Counted from the stretch's first letter, positions 45,311-53,793 are shown. The stretch is 64,000 bases of DNA from Ruegeria sp. PrR005 (GCF_010500245.1 NZ_JAAGOX010000057.1:145318-209317), one strand, 5' to 3'. Program-made: numbers and translations. Notes: generated by a model not told the origin, from the sequence alone.

Positions 45311-45344
45311 CCCTTACATATGCCGATACAAAGATATGTAAGGG
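45311..45344. promoter_or_regulatory. Perfect 11-bp palindrome, likely repressor operator
   Basis: CCCTTACATAT and ATATGTAAGGG are exact complements with a 12-nt centre. The left arm covers the putative -10 and the right arm touches the ribosome site (AAGGGA) of the AhpD-like gene, so binding of a repressor or folding of RNA would shut the gene. Confidence 0.65.
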
Positions 45345-45352
45345 ACATTCCG

Positions 45353-45688
45353 ATGAGCTGGAACGACAAGCTGGCAGCCACCCGCGCGGGGCTGCGCAAT
45401 CTTCATGGTGCCATTCCTGATACTGCCCGCGCGTTTGGCGCCCTGGGCAAGACGGTAAAGGAAGGCGGCACGCTGGATTTCAAGACCAAGGAATTCGTCG
45501 CGCTTGGCATCTCGGTCGCGTCGCGCTGCGAGCCCTGCATCTCGCTGCATGTCGAGGCGCTGGTCAAGGCGGGCGCCAGCCGGACCGAGGTGGCCGACGT
45601 GCTGGCGATGTCGATCCAGATGGGCGGCGGGCCGTCGATGATGTACGCGGCCAAGGCGCTGGAGTGTTTCGACGAACTGGCCGGGTGA
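45353..45688 (+). CDS. Carboxymuconolactone decarboxylase/AhpD-like protein
   Basis: A 111-aa helical protein with the redox motif CEPC (Cys59, Cys62) and the following His66 in RCEPCISLHVEALVKAG, preceded by the conserved Glu (KTKEFVALGISVA). These residues define AhpD-like hydroperoxide reductases; small members may also deal with other reactive compounds. The ATG at 45353 has AAGGGA 10 nt upstream. An earlier ATG (45320) lies inside the palindrome and is less likely. FNR-like box and palindrome point to control by oxygen and another signal. Confidence 0.9.
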   Translation: MSWNDKLAATRAGLRNLHGAIPDTARAFGALGKTVKEGGTLDFKTKEFVALGISVASRCEPCISLHVEALVKAGASRTEVADVLAMSIQMGGGPSMMYAAKALECFDELAG

Positions 45689-45700
45689 CACGCGGTCCGG

Positions 45701-46312
45701 TCAGCCGTTCGACGACAGAACGCAGTCCCATTCGCTGCCGTCAGGGTCGGGGTCGCGGTACATGGCGCTGTCGCCCTTGATCCAGATCGAGCGGCCAAAG
45801 CTGCCTTCGTATTTCGAGCCCGACCCGGTGGGCGCCAGCGCGCCGGTATCAATGCTGTCGCCGCGTTCGAAGCGGACGCTGGGCAATTCGGTGGCATAGA
45901 AAAAGGTCACCACCTCGTTGGCCGGATTGCCGCCGCAGGCCCAGAAAGCGATGCCGGTCGGGTCCTCCAGCATCCAGCGGGCGACCAGTTCGCCCTCGCG
46001 CCGCAGGTAGCTGTCGGCAACACAGGCGCGCAGATCCTCGGCCTTCCAGCACTCGTCGCGCCCCTTGATCCAGCCGCGCTGTTCGGCGCGCAGCTGTTTT
46101 TCCGCCGCCTCCGCGCCTGCGTCCAACCCCTTGACCACGTCGAGCGCCGCAGAGTAGCGGCCGGTTACCAGCCGGTCGAGCCGAGCAAGATCGGCATCCT
46201 GGCAGATCAGGGTTTCGGCATCGCTCTGCGCCTTGGCGCAGTCGAACGCCGGACCCTCCTGGGCCAGAACGGGGGAGGCCAGCAAAAGGCTGGCGGTGAA
46301 CAAGGCGCGCAT
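45701..46312 (-). CDS. Exported LprI-like/MliC-like lysozyme inhibitor family protein
   Basis: A 203-aa protein with a signal peptide (MRALFTASLLLASPVLAQ). The N-terminal mature half resembles the LprI/DUF1311 domain (FDCAKAQSDAETLICQDADL, RGWIKGRDECW), with four cysteines; the C-terminal half resembles MliC (FWACGGNP and GSGSKYEGSFGRSIWIKGDS with YRDPDPDG). Both domains are known from inhibitors of host lysozyme. It would act in the periplasm or on the outer membrane. The fusion assignment is by pattern and not tested. Confidence 0.82.
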   Translation of the reverse strand: MRALFTASLLLASPVLAQEGPAFDCAKAQSDAETLICQDADLARLDRLVTGRYSAALDVVKGLDAGAEAAEKQLRAEQRGWIKGRDECWKAEDLRACVADSYLRREGELVARWMLEDPTGIAFWACGGNPANEVVTFFYATELPSVRFERGDSIDTGALAPTGSGSKYEGSFGRSIWIKGDSAMYRDPDPDGSEWDCVLSSNG

Positions 46313-46386
46313 GGCGGATTCTCCTGAACGTCAAACTGCAATTCGCCACCAGTGTAGCACGGCATCGCAACCGACCAAGCCCGCAG

Positions 46387-47256
46387 TCAGCGTATGGAAC
46401 GGAGCTTGCGCAGCCCGGTGATCACGGTTTCGATCTGGCCCAGGCCCGGATTGTCGCGCAGATGGATGGCCCGGCAGGCCAGCCGCATTTCGGGGGCGCC
46501 GCGCACCGCGTGCAGCCGCCCGCGCCGCAGCGGACCGCCCACCATCGTGTCGGGGAAGTACCCCACCCCGCCCCGCCGCATCAGGTAGCGCAGCCCCATC
46601 GCCGCATTGCCCAGAACGATATGCTGACGGCTGCCGGGCGGCATCACCTGTTGCCAGAGCCGGTCGTATTCGGCGCAGAACTCCAGGTTGATGAAGAGCG
46701 GCATCTCGTCCGATCCAAGGGTCAGCGGCGTGTCGGAAACCAGCGTCAGCCGCTCATCGGGCAGGTCGGTTACCTCGATCCCCGGCTGCGTCGGGCGGTC
46801 ATGCACCAACGCGAGGTCGACAAGACGTTCGGCCACCGCCGCGCCCATGTCGAGCGCGTGGTCATAGTTCAGGGTGAAGGGGACAACCCCCTGCTCCTGT
46901 TCCAGCCAGACCGCCATATCGACCAGGAGCGCATCCCAGAGCGACAGTTGCGCGCCCAGCCGCAAGGCGCCGCGCGCACCGGGGCCAGCGGCCATCTCGG
47001 CGGTGACAAAGCTCCATGTCCGCGACATCTGTTCGGCATGGGGGCGAAAGCGCTGGCCCGCAAGGCTGAGCCGCGTGCCAGCCGGACCGCGCTCAAACAG
47101 TGCGACGCCAAGCGAGGTTTCCAGCGCCTTGATGCGGGCGCTGACTGCGGTCTGGGTGACGTTGAGCGCGCGGGCGGCAGCGTGGAAACTGCCGGTCTCG
47201 GCAATGGCAAGAAAGGTCTCGAGCGCGGCGATCTGCATGAGTGATAGATTTTTCAC
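46387..47256 (-). CDS. LysR family regulator, divergent from HD-domain gene
   Basis: A 289-aa LysR protein. The helix-turn-helix is in ALETFLAIAETGSFHAAARA, NVTQTAVSARIKALETSLG, with the wing in LFERGPAGTRLSLAG; the effector domain starts near residue 92 (GARGALRLGAQLSLW). It is divergent from the HD-domain gene across 83 bp and probably controls it. Effector unknown. Confidence 0.92.
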   Translation of the reverse strand: MKNLSLMQIAALETFLAIAETGSFHAAARALNVTQTAVSARIKALETSLGVALFERGPAGTRLSLAGQRFRPHAEQMSRTWSFVTAEMAAGPGARGALRLGAQLSLWDALLVDMAVWLEQEQGVVPFTLNYDHALDMGAAVAERLVDLALVHDRPTQPGIEVTDLPDERLTLVSDTPLTLGSDEMPLFINLEFCAEYDRLWQQVMPPGSRQHIVLGNAAMGLRYLMRRGGVGYFPDTMVGGPLRRGRLHAVRGAPEMRLACRAIHLRDNPGLGQIETVITGLRKLRSIR

Positions 47257-47339
47257 ATCAATCTGAGCAAATCAATTCGTTTTCCTGCTCAGATGCGCTC
47301 TGCTACCTTTGCCCCAAGCAGACACAAAGGAAACGCGCC

Positions 47340-47930
47340 ATGCTGGACAAGTCACTAAAGCCCACCTGGACCAGTTTCGAAGAAGCCACCCAGGCCGATT
47401 GGGACGCGGTGATGGAATATGAAGAGGCCTATAACGCCGCCCTGCCCGAGCGGATACTGGATGCGATCCGCTCGTTGGACGAGGCCTGGACCCCCTACCC
47501 GATCAACCGATATCAGCACTCGCTTCAGGCCGCGACGCGCGCCCATGCCGATGGCGCCGAGGACGAGATCGTGGTGGCGGCGCTGGTGCATGATGTGGGC
47601 GATATCCTGTCGCCCTACAACCACGGCGAACTGGCCGCTGCGATGATGAAACCCTATGTCAGCGAGAAATGTTACTGGATCCTGCAACATCACTGCGTGT
47701 TCCAGGGGTATTACTACAACCACTACTGGGGCGGCGACCGTAACGCGCGCGACAAGTATCGCGACAGCCCCTATTGGGAAGATGCGCGTTACTTTTGCCA
47801 TGAATACGACCAGTGCGCCTTTGACCCGGACTATCCGACCAAACCGCTGGAGTTCTTCGAACCGATCTTGCGGCGGGTGCTGTCGCGCGGCGGCGGTCAC
47901 ATGGAGTTGAACGAGACTGCCGCCGACTGA
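47340..47930 (+). CDS. HD-domain protein, PhnZ/TmpB-like diiron oxygenase or phosphohydrolase
   Basis: A 196-aa HD-fold protein. Metal-ligand candidates are His60 (YQHSLQAATRAHA), His84-Asp85 (AALVHDVGDIL), His95 (YNHGELAA), His117/118 (ILQHHCVFQG) and a late Asp in the HEYDQCAFDPDYP stretch. The spacing resembles the diiron oxygenases PhnZ and TmpB that cut organophosphonates, rather than classical phosphohydrolases. Aromatic-rich YYYNHYWGGDRNARDKY is unusual and could line an active site. No phosphonate genes are adjacent, so the substrate is open. AGGAAA precedes the start. Confidence 0.75.
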   Translation: MLDKSLKPTWTSFEEATQADWDAVMEYEEAYNAALPERILDAIRSLDEAWTPYPINRYQHSLQAATRAHADGAEDEIVVAALVHDVGDILSPYNHGELAAAMMKPYVSEKCYWILQHHCVFQGYYYNHYWGGDRNARDKYRDSPYWEDARYFCHEYDQCAFDPDYPTKPLEFFEPILRRVLSRGGGHMELNETAAD

Positions 47931-47990
47931 GGCGACGGAAAACCGCTCCCCTGCCGTTAAGAAACCGGAAAACCGGCAGGGAGCGCGATC

Positions 47991-48074
47991 ATGAGAACCG
48001 CGATACTGGTGGCCGCGATGGCAATGGCTGCGGTCCTGGAACACCTGAAGCTGGAGGGATCCGGCCTGTTCTGA
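47991..48074 (+). CDS. Possible 27-aa hydrophobic peptide
   Basis: Short ORF (MRTAILVAAMAMAAVLEHLK plus seven residues) with GGGAGC 7-8 nt upstream, directly after a stem formed by CCCTGCCG and CGGCAGGG. It looks like a small membrane peptide, but no homologues are known to me and it may be chance. Confidence 0.3.
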   Translation: MRTAILVAAMAMAAVLEHLKLEGSGLF

Positions 48075-48079
48075 GCGTC

Positions 48080-48156
48080 GCCACGCGCAGCGTGGCGCCC
48101 GGCCCAACCGGGGGTGGCGCATCTGCGATGCGCGGCCGCCGGGCGGGAGCGCCCCC
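48080..48156 (+). repeat. GCGGGAGCGCCC-family repeat, copy 1
   Basis: Starts with a hairpin (GCCACGC-GCA-GCGTGGC), then GGCCCAACCGGG, and ends with CGGGCGGGAGCGCCCC. Same order of parts as the element at 48695-48737, with an extra 24-nt block in the middle. Confidence 0.65.
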
Positions 48157-48232
48157 TGCGGCGAAATGGCCCGACGGAAATCGGCCCGCCCTGCGTTCAG
48201 TCTCCAGGTGCATGTCTCAAGGAGATTCCAGA

Positions 48233-48664
48233 ATGCGACTGCTTGTCCTGTCTTCCGCCTTTGCCCTGACCGCAACGGCAACCCTGGCCCAGGGTGTCCC
48301 CGGCGCCCATTTCATCGAGAACTGGGACATGGATGGCGACGGCCGGATCACGCCCGCCGAGATCAGCGAGAAACGCGCAGAGATCTTTACCATGTTCGAC
48401 CAGGACGAGAACGGCCTGCTGGACGCGGCCGAATACGATCTCTTCGATGAAACCCGCCGCGCGGATATGGAGGCCAGTGGCGGCGGGCTGAAAGGGCCGA
48501 TGGCCGTTGTCGACAAGGCGATGGATCGCAGCTTCAACGATGGTGATGGAAACGGCCTGGTCTCGGCAGATGAATTCGCCGCGCGGGATGCCGAGTTCTT
48601 CGGGATGCTGGACCGCGACGGCGACGGCGCCGTCGCACCGGCCGATTTCAAGCGCGGCGGCTAG
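48233..48664 (+). CDS. Exported EF-hand calcium-binding protein
   Basis: A 143-aa protein with signal peptide (MRLLVLSSAFALTATATLAQ) and four EF-hand loops: DMDGDGRITPAE, DQDENGLLDAAE, DGDGNGLVSADE and DRDGDGAVAPAD. All have acidic residues at the calcium positions. It should be a periplasmic or surface calcium sensor or buffer. The start has AAGGAG about 8 nt upstream. It stands alone between two copies of a GC-rich repeat. Confidence 0.9.
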   Translation: MRLLVLSSAFALTATATLAQGVPGAHFIENWDMDGDGRITPAEISEKRAEIFTMFDQDENGLLDAAEYDLFDETRRADMEASGGGLKGPMAVVDKAMDRSFNDGDGNGLVSADEFAARDAEFFGMLDRDGDGAVAPADFKRGG

Positions 48665-48694
48665 GCAGGATCGCGCCCCCGGCAACGGCGCCGC

Positions 48695-48737
48695 GCCGCG
48701 CAAAGCGCGGCGCCGGGCCCAACGGGCGGGAGCGCCC
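48695..48737 (+). repeat. GCGGGAGCGCCC-family repeat, copy 2
   Basis: Hairpin GCCGCGC-AAA-GCGCGGC followed by GCCGGGCCCAAC and GGGCGGGAGCGCCC. It begins 31 bases after the EF-hand stop and ends 2 bases before the stop of the convergent membrane protein gene. May serve as terminator. Confidence 0.65.
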
Positions 48738-48739
48738 GC

Positions 48740-49537
48740 TCAGCCGCCTTCGGGGCGGTGCGCGAAAAAGCGGGTCAGGATGAAGAGCGCGCCCGCCAGC
48801 AGGGCGGGCAGCACGAAGATCTTGAACACGAACACCGCCAGGAGCGCCACGTAGCTGCCGACCAGATCGTCGGCGCGGGTCCAGAGGTTCTGCGCCAGGT
48901 CCTGGTACCGGCCCGCCTCTCCCAATGTCTCGCGCATCGTGTCCCACCAGCCGCCCGCCTGTTCCGGTACCGGTGCGCCGACCGAAGCGGTGATTTCGGC
49001 GATGATGGCCTGATGCCGGGCCAGCACATCCGCCGTCAGCCAATCGGCCAGCCAGGCGGACATCACAAAAGCCAGCGGCAGCGCCAGCAGAAAGAACCCG
49101 CCATACCACGCCAGCCGGCGCGACAGCACCGACACCACGTCGCGCGGTCCCAGCAGCCGGTCCATGATCCAGAGCAGCGACGCCGCCGCAATCATGCCGC
49201 CGCCCACCGCGCCCACCGGCCCCATGGCCACGGCGAGGATACCGGTCGCCAGCATCAGGTTGAACACCACGGAGGCGATCCGCTCCACCGTGTCATCCAC
49301 CGGCTCCAGCATCCTGAGCGGTTGCGCCGTGCCTGAAACCACCAGCGCGCTGCCCGAGACCTCGACCTCTTGCGCGGTCGAGAGCACCGCGTTCAGCGTC
49401 CGGAGCGTGACATAGGTCGCGGCACTGGCGGTGGCGACCGAGGTGGCATAGCGCTGTGCCGCGTTGGCCAGCGGGTTCTGCTTGTAAAAAAACGCCGCGC
49501 CCAATGAGAGCGCGGCGATCAGGATCAACCAGATCAA
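48740..49537 (-). CDS. Membrane protein of unknown function
   Basis: About 265 residues with three or four membrane segments: ISLIWLILIAALSLGAAFF at the start, ILAVAMGPVGAVGGGMIAAA, WYGGFFLLALPLAFVMSAWL, and VALLAVFVFKIFVLPALLAG near the end. No ATG lies near the start of the conserved-looking region; a TTG at 49537 is the most plausible, placing the gene 16 bp after the GcvT-type oxidoreductase. A longer in-frame version would overlap that gene. Homology not recognised. Confidence 0.65.
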   Translation of the reverse strand: MIWLILIAALSLGAAFFYKQNPLANAAQRYATSVATASAATYVTLRTLNAVLSTAQEVEVSGSALVVSGTAQPLRMLEPVDDTVERIASVVFNLMLATGILAVAMGPVGAVGGGMIAAASLLWIMDRLLGPRDVVSVLSRRLAWYGGFFLLALPLAFVMSAWLADWLTADVLARHQAIIAEITASVGAPVPEQAGGWWDTMRETLGEAGRYQDLAQNLWTRADDLVGSYVALLAVFVFKIFVLPALLAGALFILTRFFAHRPEGG

Positions 49538-49553
49538 AGAGATCCGGCGCGGT

Positions 49554-52061
49554 TCAGCCGTCCTTGCGGATGGTCTCGTTCTTCGGGTCGTAGGGGCTGT
49601 CGCAGGTGACGATTGCATCCCAGAGCTTGTCCAACATCTTGACCTGGAGCTTTGTGCCCTCGACGGCCAGTTCGGGACGAACGTAGCCCATGCCGATCGA
49701 CTTGCCAAACGCCACCGAATAGCCGCCCGAGGTCAGGCGCCCGACACGCTCGCCCTCGGGGGTATAGAGCGCCTCGCGGCCCCAGGGGTCGGCATCCGCC
49801 GGGCCGTCGATCAGCAGCGTGCAGCATTTGGCACGCACGCCGGTCTCGACCAGTTTCGCCTTGCCGTGGAACTCCTTGTCGAGATCGACAAAGCGCGGCA
49901 GGTCGGCCTCCAGCGGGGTCGCGTCGCGGCCCAGTTCGGTGCCGAAGGCGCGATAGCTCTTCTCCTGGCGCAGCCAGTTCTGGGCGCGAGCACCCACCAG
50001 CTTCATCCCGTGCTTTTCACCGGCGGCATTCAGCAGGTCCCACAGGTAGTTCTGCATCTCGATCGGGTGATGCAGTTCCCAGCCCAGCTCGCCGGTATAG
50101 GCGACGCGGATCGCGTTTACGGGGCACATGCCCAGTTCGATCTGACGGGCGGAAAGCCAAGGGAAGCGCTTGTTCGAGAGCGCGGTGTCGGGATCGGCGT
50201 CCTTGATCACCTCTTTCAGCACATCGCGCGACTTCGGCCCCGCGATGGCAAAGACGCCCCACTGGGTGGTGACATCCTGGATCTCGATATAGCCGAACTC
50301 TTCCATCTTGTCCTCGGCCGCCTTGCGCAGGAAATCGGCGTCATATTCGGACCAGGCCCCGGCGGAGACGAGGTAGTAGTTGTTCTCGCCATTGCGGACG
50401 ATGGTGTATTCGGTGCGGGTGGTGCCAAGGGTGGTCAGCGCGTATGTCAGGTTGATCCGGCCCACTTTGGGCAGTTTGTTGCAGGTGAACCAGTCGAGGA
50501 ACTGGGTGGCGCCGGGGCCCTTGACCACGTGCTTGGTAAAGGCGGTGGCGTCAATCAGGCCAACGCCTTCGCGGATCGCCTTGGCCTCTTCGACGGCATA
50601 TTGCCACCAGCCGCCACGGCGGAAGCTGCGGGCGTCATGGTCGAAGCTCTCGGGCGCATCGAGGGGTCCGTAATAGTTGGGGCGCTCCCAGCCGTTGACG
50701 AAGCCGAACTGCGCGCCACGCGCTTTCTGCCGATCATAGGCAGGTGCGGTGCGCAGCGGGCGGCAGGCTTCGCGCTCTTCATCCGGGTGGTGCAGGATAT
50801 AGACGTGGCTGTAGCATTCCTCGTTCTTGCGCGCGGCGAACTCGGTGGTCATCCAGTTGCTGCTGTAGCGTTTGGGGTCGAGGCTGGCCATGTCGATCTC
50901 GGCCTCGCCATCGACCATCATCTGCGCGAGATAGTATCCGGTGCCGCCCGCGGCGGTGATGCCGAAGGAGAAGCCCTCGGCCAGCCACATGTTTCTGAGA
51001 CCCGGCGCCGGGCCGACCAGCGGGTTGCCGTCGGGCGTGTAGCAGATCGGGCCGTTGAAATCGTCCTTCAGGCCGCTGTCGGCACAGGAGGGCACGCGTT
51101 CGGCCATTGCCATGTACTGGTCGGCGATCCGGTCGAGATCGAGCGGGAACAGGTCGGCGCGGAAACTGTCGGGCACGCCATATTCGAACCGCGCCGGTGC
51201 GCCGTGTTCGTAGATACCCAGGATCCAGCCGCCGCGCTCCTCGCGGGCATAGGATTCGTTATCGGCATCGCGCACCACCGGGTGCTCGGGGTTGCCCGCC
51301 TCGCGCCATTTGACCAGCTCGGGGTCCTTGTCCATCACGATGAAGGTATGCTCGACCGGGATCGCGGGCATCTTGATGCCCAGGAGCTTCGCGGTGCGCT
51401 GCGCATGGTTGCCTGATGCGGTCACCACATGCTCGGCGGTGATCACCACCTGTTCGTCGGACGGCACCAGGTTGCCGCCCTGCTCCACCATCTTGGTGCA
51501 GGTGACTTCCCAATGGGTGCCGGTCCAGTGGAAGGCGTCGGCCTGCAACTTGCGCACGATGTCGACGCCGCGCTGGCGCGCACCCTTGGCCATGGCCTGG
51601 GTCACGTCAGCGGGGTTAATATAGCCGTCCTCGGTGTGATAGAGCGCGCCCTTCAGATCGTCGGTGCGGATGAGCGGCCAGCGTTCCTTGATCTGGTCGG
51701 GGCTCAGCCATTCGTATTTCACGCCGCAAGTCTCGGCGGTCGAGGCATAGAGCATGAACTCGTCCATGCGGTCCTGGGTCTGCGCCATGCGCAGGTTGCC
51801 GACCACGGCAAACCCGGCGTTCAGTCCGGTCTCCTCTTCCAGCGTCTTGTAGAAATCGACCGAGTACTTGTGGATATGGGTGGTCGCATAGGACATGTTG
51901 AACAGCGGCAACAGGCCCGCCGCGTGCCAGGTCGAGCCGGAGGTCAGCTCGTCCCGCTCGATCAGCATGACATCGTCCCAGCCCGCCTTGGCCAGGTGAT
52001 AGGCGATCGAGGTACCGACGGCACCGCCGCCGACGACCAGTGCTTTGACTTGGGTTTTCAT
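49554..52061 (-). CDS. FAD-dependent oxidoreductase with GcvT domain (sarcosine/dimethylglycine dehydrogenase-like)
   Basis: An 835-aa protein with an N-terminal DAO-type flavin domain (VKALVVGGGAVGTSIAYHLA, then GSTWHAAGLLPLFNMSYATT, in which His is the usual site for covalent FAD) and a C-terminal aminomethyltransferase-like domain from about residue 430 (RTEYTIVRNGENNYYLVSAG, VAYTGELGWELHHPIEMQNY) that binds tetrahydrofolate. Such enzymes demethylate N-methylated glycines and pass the methyl group to folate. No ligand is proven here. The gene starts 233 bp after the D-lactate dehydrogenase-like gene, with a palindromic repeat between. Confidence 0.92.
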   Translation of the reverse strand: MKTQVKALVVGGGAVGTSIAYHLAKAGWDDVMLIERDELTSGSTWHAAGLLPLFNMSYATTHIHKYSVDFYKTLEEETGLNAGFAVVGNLRMAQTQDRMDEFMLYASTAETCGVKYEWLSPDQIKERWPLIRTDDLKGALYHTEDGYINPADVTQAMAKGARQRGVDIVRKLQADAFHWTGTHWEVTCTKMVEQGGNLVPSDEQVVITAEHVVTASGNHAQRTAKLLGIKMPAIPVEHTFIVMDKDPELVKWREAGNPEHPVVRDADNESYAREERGGWILGIYEHGAPARFEYGVPDSFRADLFPLDLDRIADQYMAMAERVPSCADSGLKDDFNGPICYTPDGNPLVGPAPGLRNMWLAEGFSFGITAAGGTGYYLAQMMVDGEAEIDMASLDPKRYSSNWMTTEFAARKNEECYSHVYILHHPDEEREACRPLRTAPAYDRQKARGAQFGFVNGWERPNYYGPLDAPESFDHDARSFRRGGWWQYAVEEAKAIREGVGLIDATAFTKHVVKGPGATQFLDWFTCNKLPKVGRINLTYALTTLGTTRTEYTIVRNGENNYYLVSAGAWSEYDADFLRKAAEDKMEEFGYIEIQDVTTQWGVFAIAGPKSRDVLKEVIKDADPDTALSNKRFPWLSARQIELGMCPVNAIRVAYTGELGWELHHPIEMQNYLWDLLNAAGEKHGMKLVGARAQNWLRQEKSYRAFGTELGRDATPLEADLPRFVDLDKEFHGKAKLVETGVRAKCCTLLIDGPADADPWGREALYTPEGERVGRLTSGGYSVAFGKSIGMGYVRPELAVEGTKLQVKMLDKLWDAIVTCDSPYDPKNETIRKDG

Positions 52062-52207
52062 TGGACCGCTCTCCGGGTTGAGTCTCTTTGGCTTGGTTTA
52101 TGCCGAAGCCGCGCGTGTTACGCCAAGTTCATCCGACGCAAAAACGCGCAAAACCGACCTCTGCCCAGACAACGCCCGGCACGCTGGGCCGGGACGTCGG
52201 TGCATTT

Positions 52208-52262
52208 GAGTATTTTTGGCGAGATGAAGGGACATCCGGTCTTCATTTCGCGCCAAATACTC
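52208..52262. repeat. GGAGTATTT-family palindromic repeat, intergenic
   Basis: GAGTATTTTTGGCGAGATGAAG-like left arm (52208-52229) and CTTCATTTCGCGCC plus AAATACTC right arm (52241-52262), separated by 11 bases; a GC-rich block (CCCCCGGAGGGTGGGG) follows. It lies in the 233-bp gap between two minus-strand genes and may end transcription of the upstream one. Confidence 0.7.
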
Positions 52263-52294
52263 CCCCCGGAGGGTGGGGTGCTGTTGCGATGCGA

Positions 52295-53692
52295 TCAGAG
52301 AATCTTGCCCGGATTCATGATGCCTAGCGGATCGAGCGCGGCCTTGATTGCCGCCATGTAGCGCGGGGTCTGGCCCAGTTCGCGACTCAGGTATGCGCGT
52401 TTGCCCTGGCCGATCCCATGCTCGCCCGTGCAGGTGCCGTCCATCGAGATGGCAAGCTCGGCCAGCCAGGCGGTAAAGTCCTCGGTCTTTGCCACCTCGT
52501 CCGGGTTATCCTTGTCGATCAGCGGCGAGATGTGGAAATTGCCGTCGCCCACATGGCCCACCAGCGGTGCGAAAAGGCCCAGCTCCTCGGCCTTGGCGGT
52601 GGCGGCGTTGACGCAATCGGCCAACCGCGAGATTGGCACGCAGACATCGGTGGCCAGCGCCGTGCAACCCGGGCGCAATTGCAGCGAGGCCCAGTAAAAC
52701 TCGTGCCGCGCCTTCCACAGCCGGTTGCGTTCTTCGGTCGAGGTGGTCCAGGCAAATCCGCTGCCTTCGTTTTCTTCGGCGATGCTGCCGAAGAGTTCGG
52801 CCTGTTCGGCGACGCCCGCCTCGGACCCGTGAAACTCCAGCAGCAACAGCGGCGTTTCCGGCAGGTCGAGCCTGGAATAGGCGTTGACCGCCTGCACCGC
52901 GATCACGTCGAGCAGTTCCATCCGCGCCACCGGGATGCCGAACTGGATCGTGGTCATCACCGCCTGACAGGCGGCATCGACCGTCGGGAAAGAGCAGCGG
53001 GCGGCCGAGATCGCCTCGGGGATGCCCTGGAGCTTCAGGGTGATCTCGGTGATGATGCCCAGCGTGCCCTCGGCCCCGATCATCAGCCGGGTCAGGTCAT
53101 AACCTGCCGAAGTCTTCTTGGCGCGCTGCGCGGTGCGGATGATCTCGCCGTCTGGCATCACCACTTCGAGCGCCAGAACGTTGTCCTTCATCGTGCCATA
53201 GCGCACCGCGTTGGTGCCGCTGGCCCGGGTCGAGGCCATGCCGCCCAGCGAGGCGTTGGCGCCGGGGTCGATCGGGAAGAACAGGCCCTGGTCGCGCAGG
53301 TGGGTGTTGAGCTGTTCGCGGGTGACGCCGGGCTGAACCACGCAGTCGAGATCGCTGGCGTGCACGGCGAGAATTTTGTTCATCTGCATCAGGTCGACCG
53401 AGATGCCGCCGGCGGGGGCATTCACGTGCCCCTCGAGCGAGGTGCCGGTGCCGAAGGGGATCACCGGCACCTTGTGCTCGGCGCAGGTCTTGACGATCTC
53501 GGACACTTCGGCAGTGGATGTGGGAAAGACCACCGCATCGGGCGGCTGGTTCTGGATCCAGGTGGTGGTGTGGCCATGCTGTTCACGGATCGCCTGGCCG
53601 GTCTGTACCCGGTCGCCGAAGCGCTGTTTCAGGATGCCGATCACGGTTTCGATGCCGGTATCGTTGCGCGGCAATGCGGTGATCTGAGCCAT
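52295..53692 (-). CDS. FAD-binding D-lactate dehydrogenase (cytochrome)/glycolate oxidase-like
   Basis: A 465-aa flavoprotein of the VAO family. The FAD domain shows PVIPFGTGTSLEGHVNAPAG and DPGANASLGGMASTRASGTN, followed by LIGAEGTLGIITEITLKLQG; the C-terminal half has VGHVGDGNFHISPL and CTGEHGIGQGKRAYL with the metal/substrate His residues. It probably oxidises D-lactate or another 2-hydroxy acid and delivers electrons to the respiratory chain. The start at MAQITALPRND follows GGGGGGAC; an ATG 13 codons upstream is less likely. Confidence 0.9.
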   Translation of the reverse strand: MAQITALPRNDTGIETVIGILKQRFGDRVQTGQAIREQHGHTTTWIQNQPPDAVVFPTSTAEVSEIVKTCAEHKVPVIPFGTGTSLEGHVNAPAGGISVDLMQMNKILAVHASDLDCVVQPGVTREQLNTHLRDQGLFFPIDPGANASLGGMASTRASGTNAVRYGTMKDNVLALEVVMPDGEIIRTAQRAKKTSAGYDLTRLMIGAEGTLGIITEITLKLQGIPEAISAARCSFPTVDAACQAVMTTIQFGIPVARMELLDVIAVQAVNAYSRLDLPETPLLLLEFHGSEAGVAEQAELFGSIAEENEGSGFAWTTSTEERNRLWKARHEFYWASLQLRPGCTALATDVCVPISRLADCVNAATAKAEELGLFAPLVGHVGDGNFHISPLIDKDNPDEVAKTEDFTAWLAELAISMDGTCTGEHGIGQGKRAYLSRELGQTPRYMAAIKAALDPLGIMNPGKIL

Positions 53693-53793
53693 GTCTGTCC
53701 CCCCAAGGCCCCGGCGGGCCAGCCCCACCAAGGTTCATGTGTTAAGTAGAGAGCCGGGGGCTTGCGGGTCAATACCCACTAACCCCGACCGGC

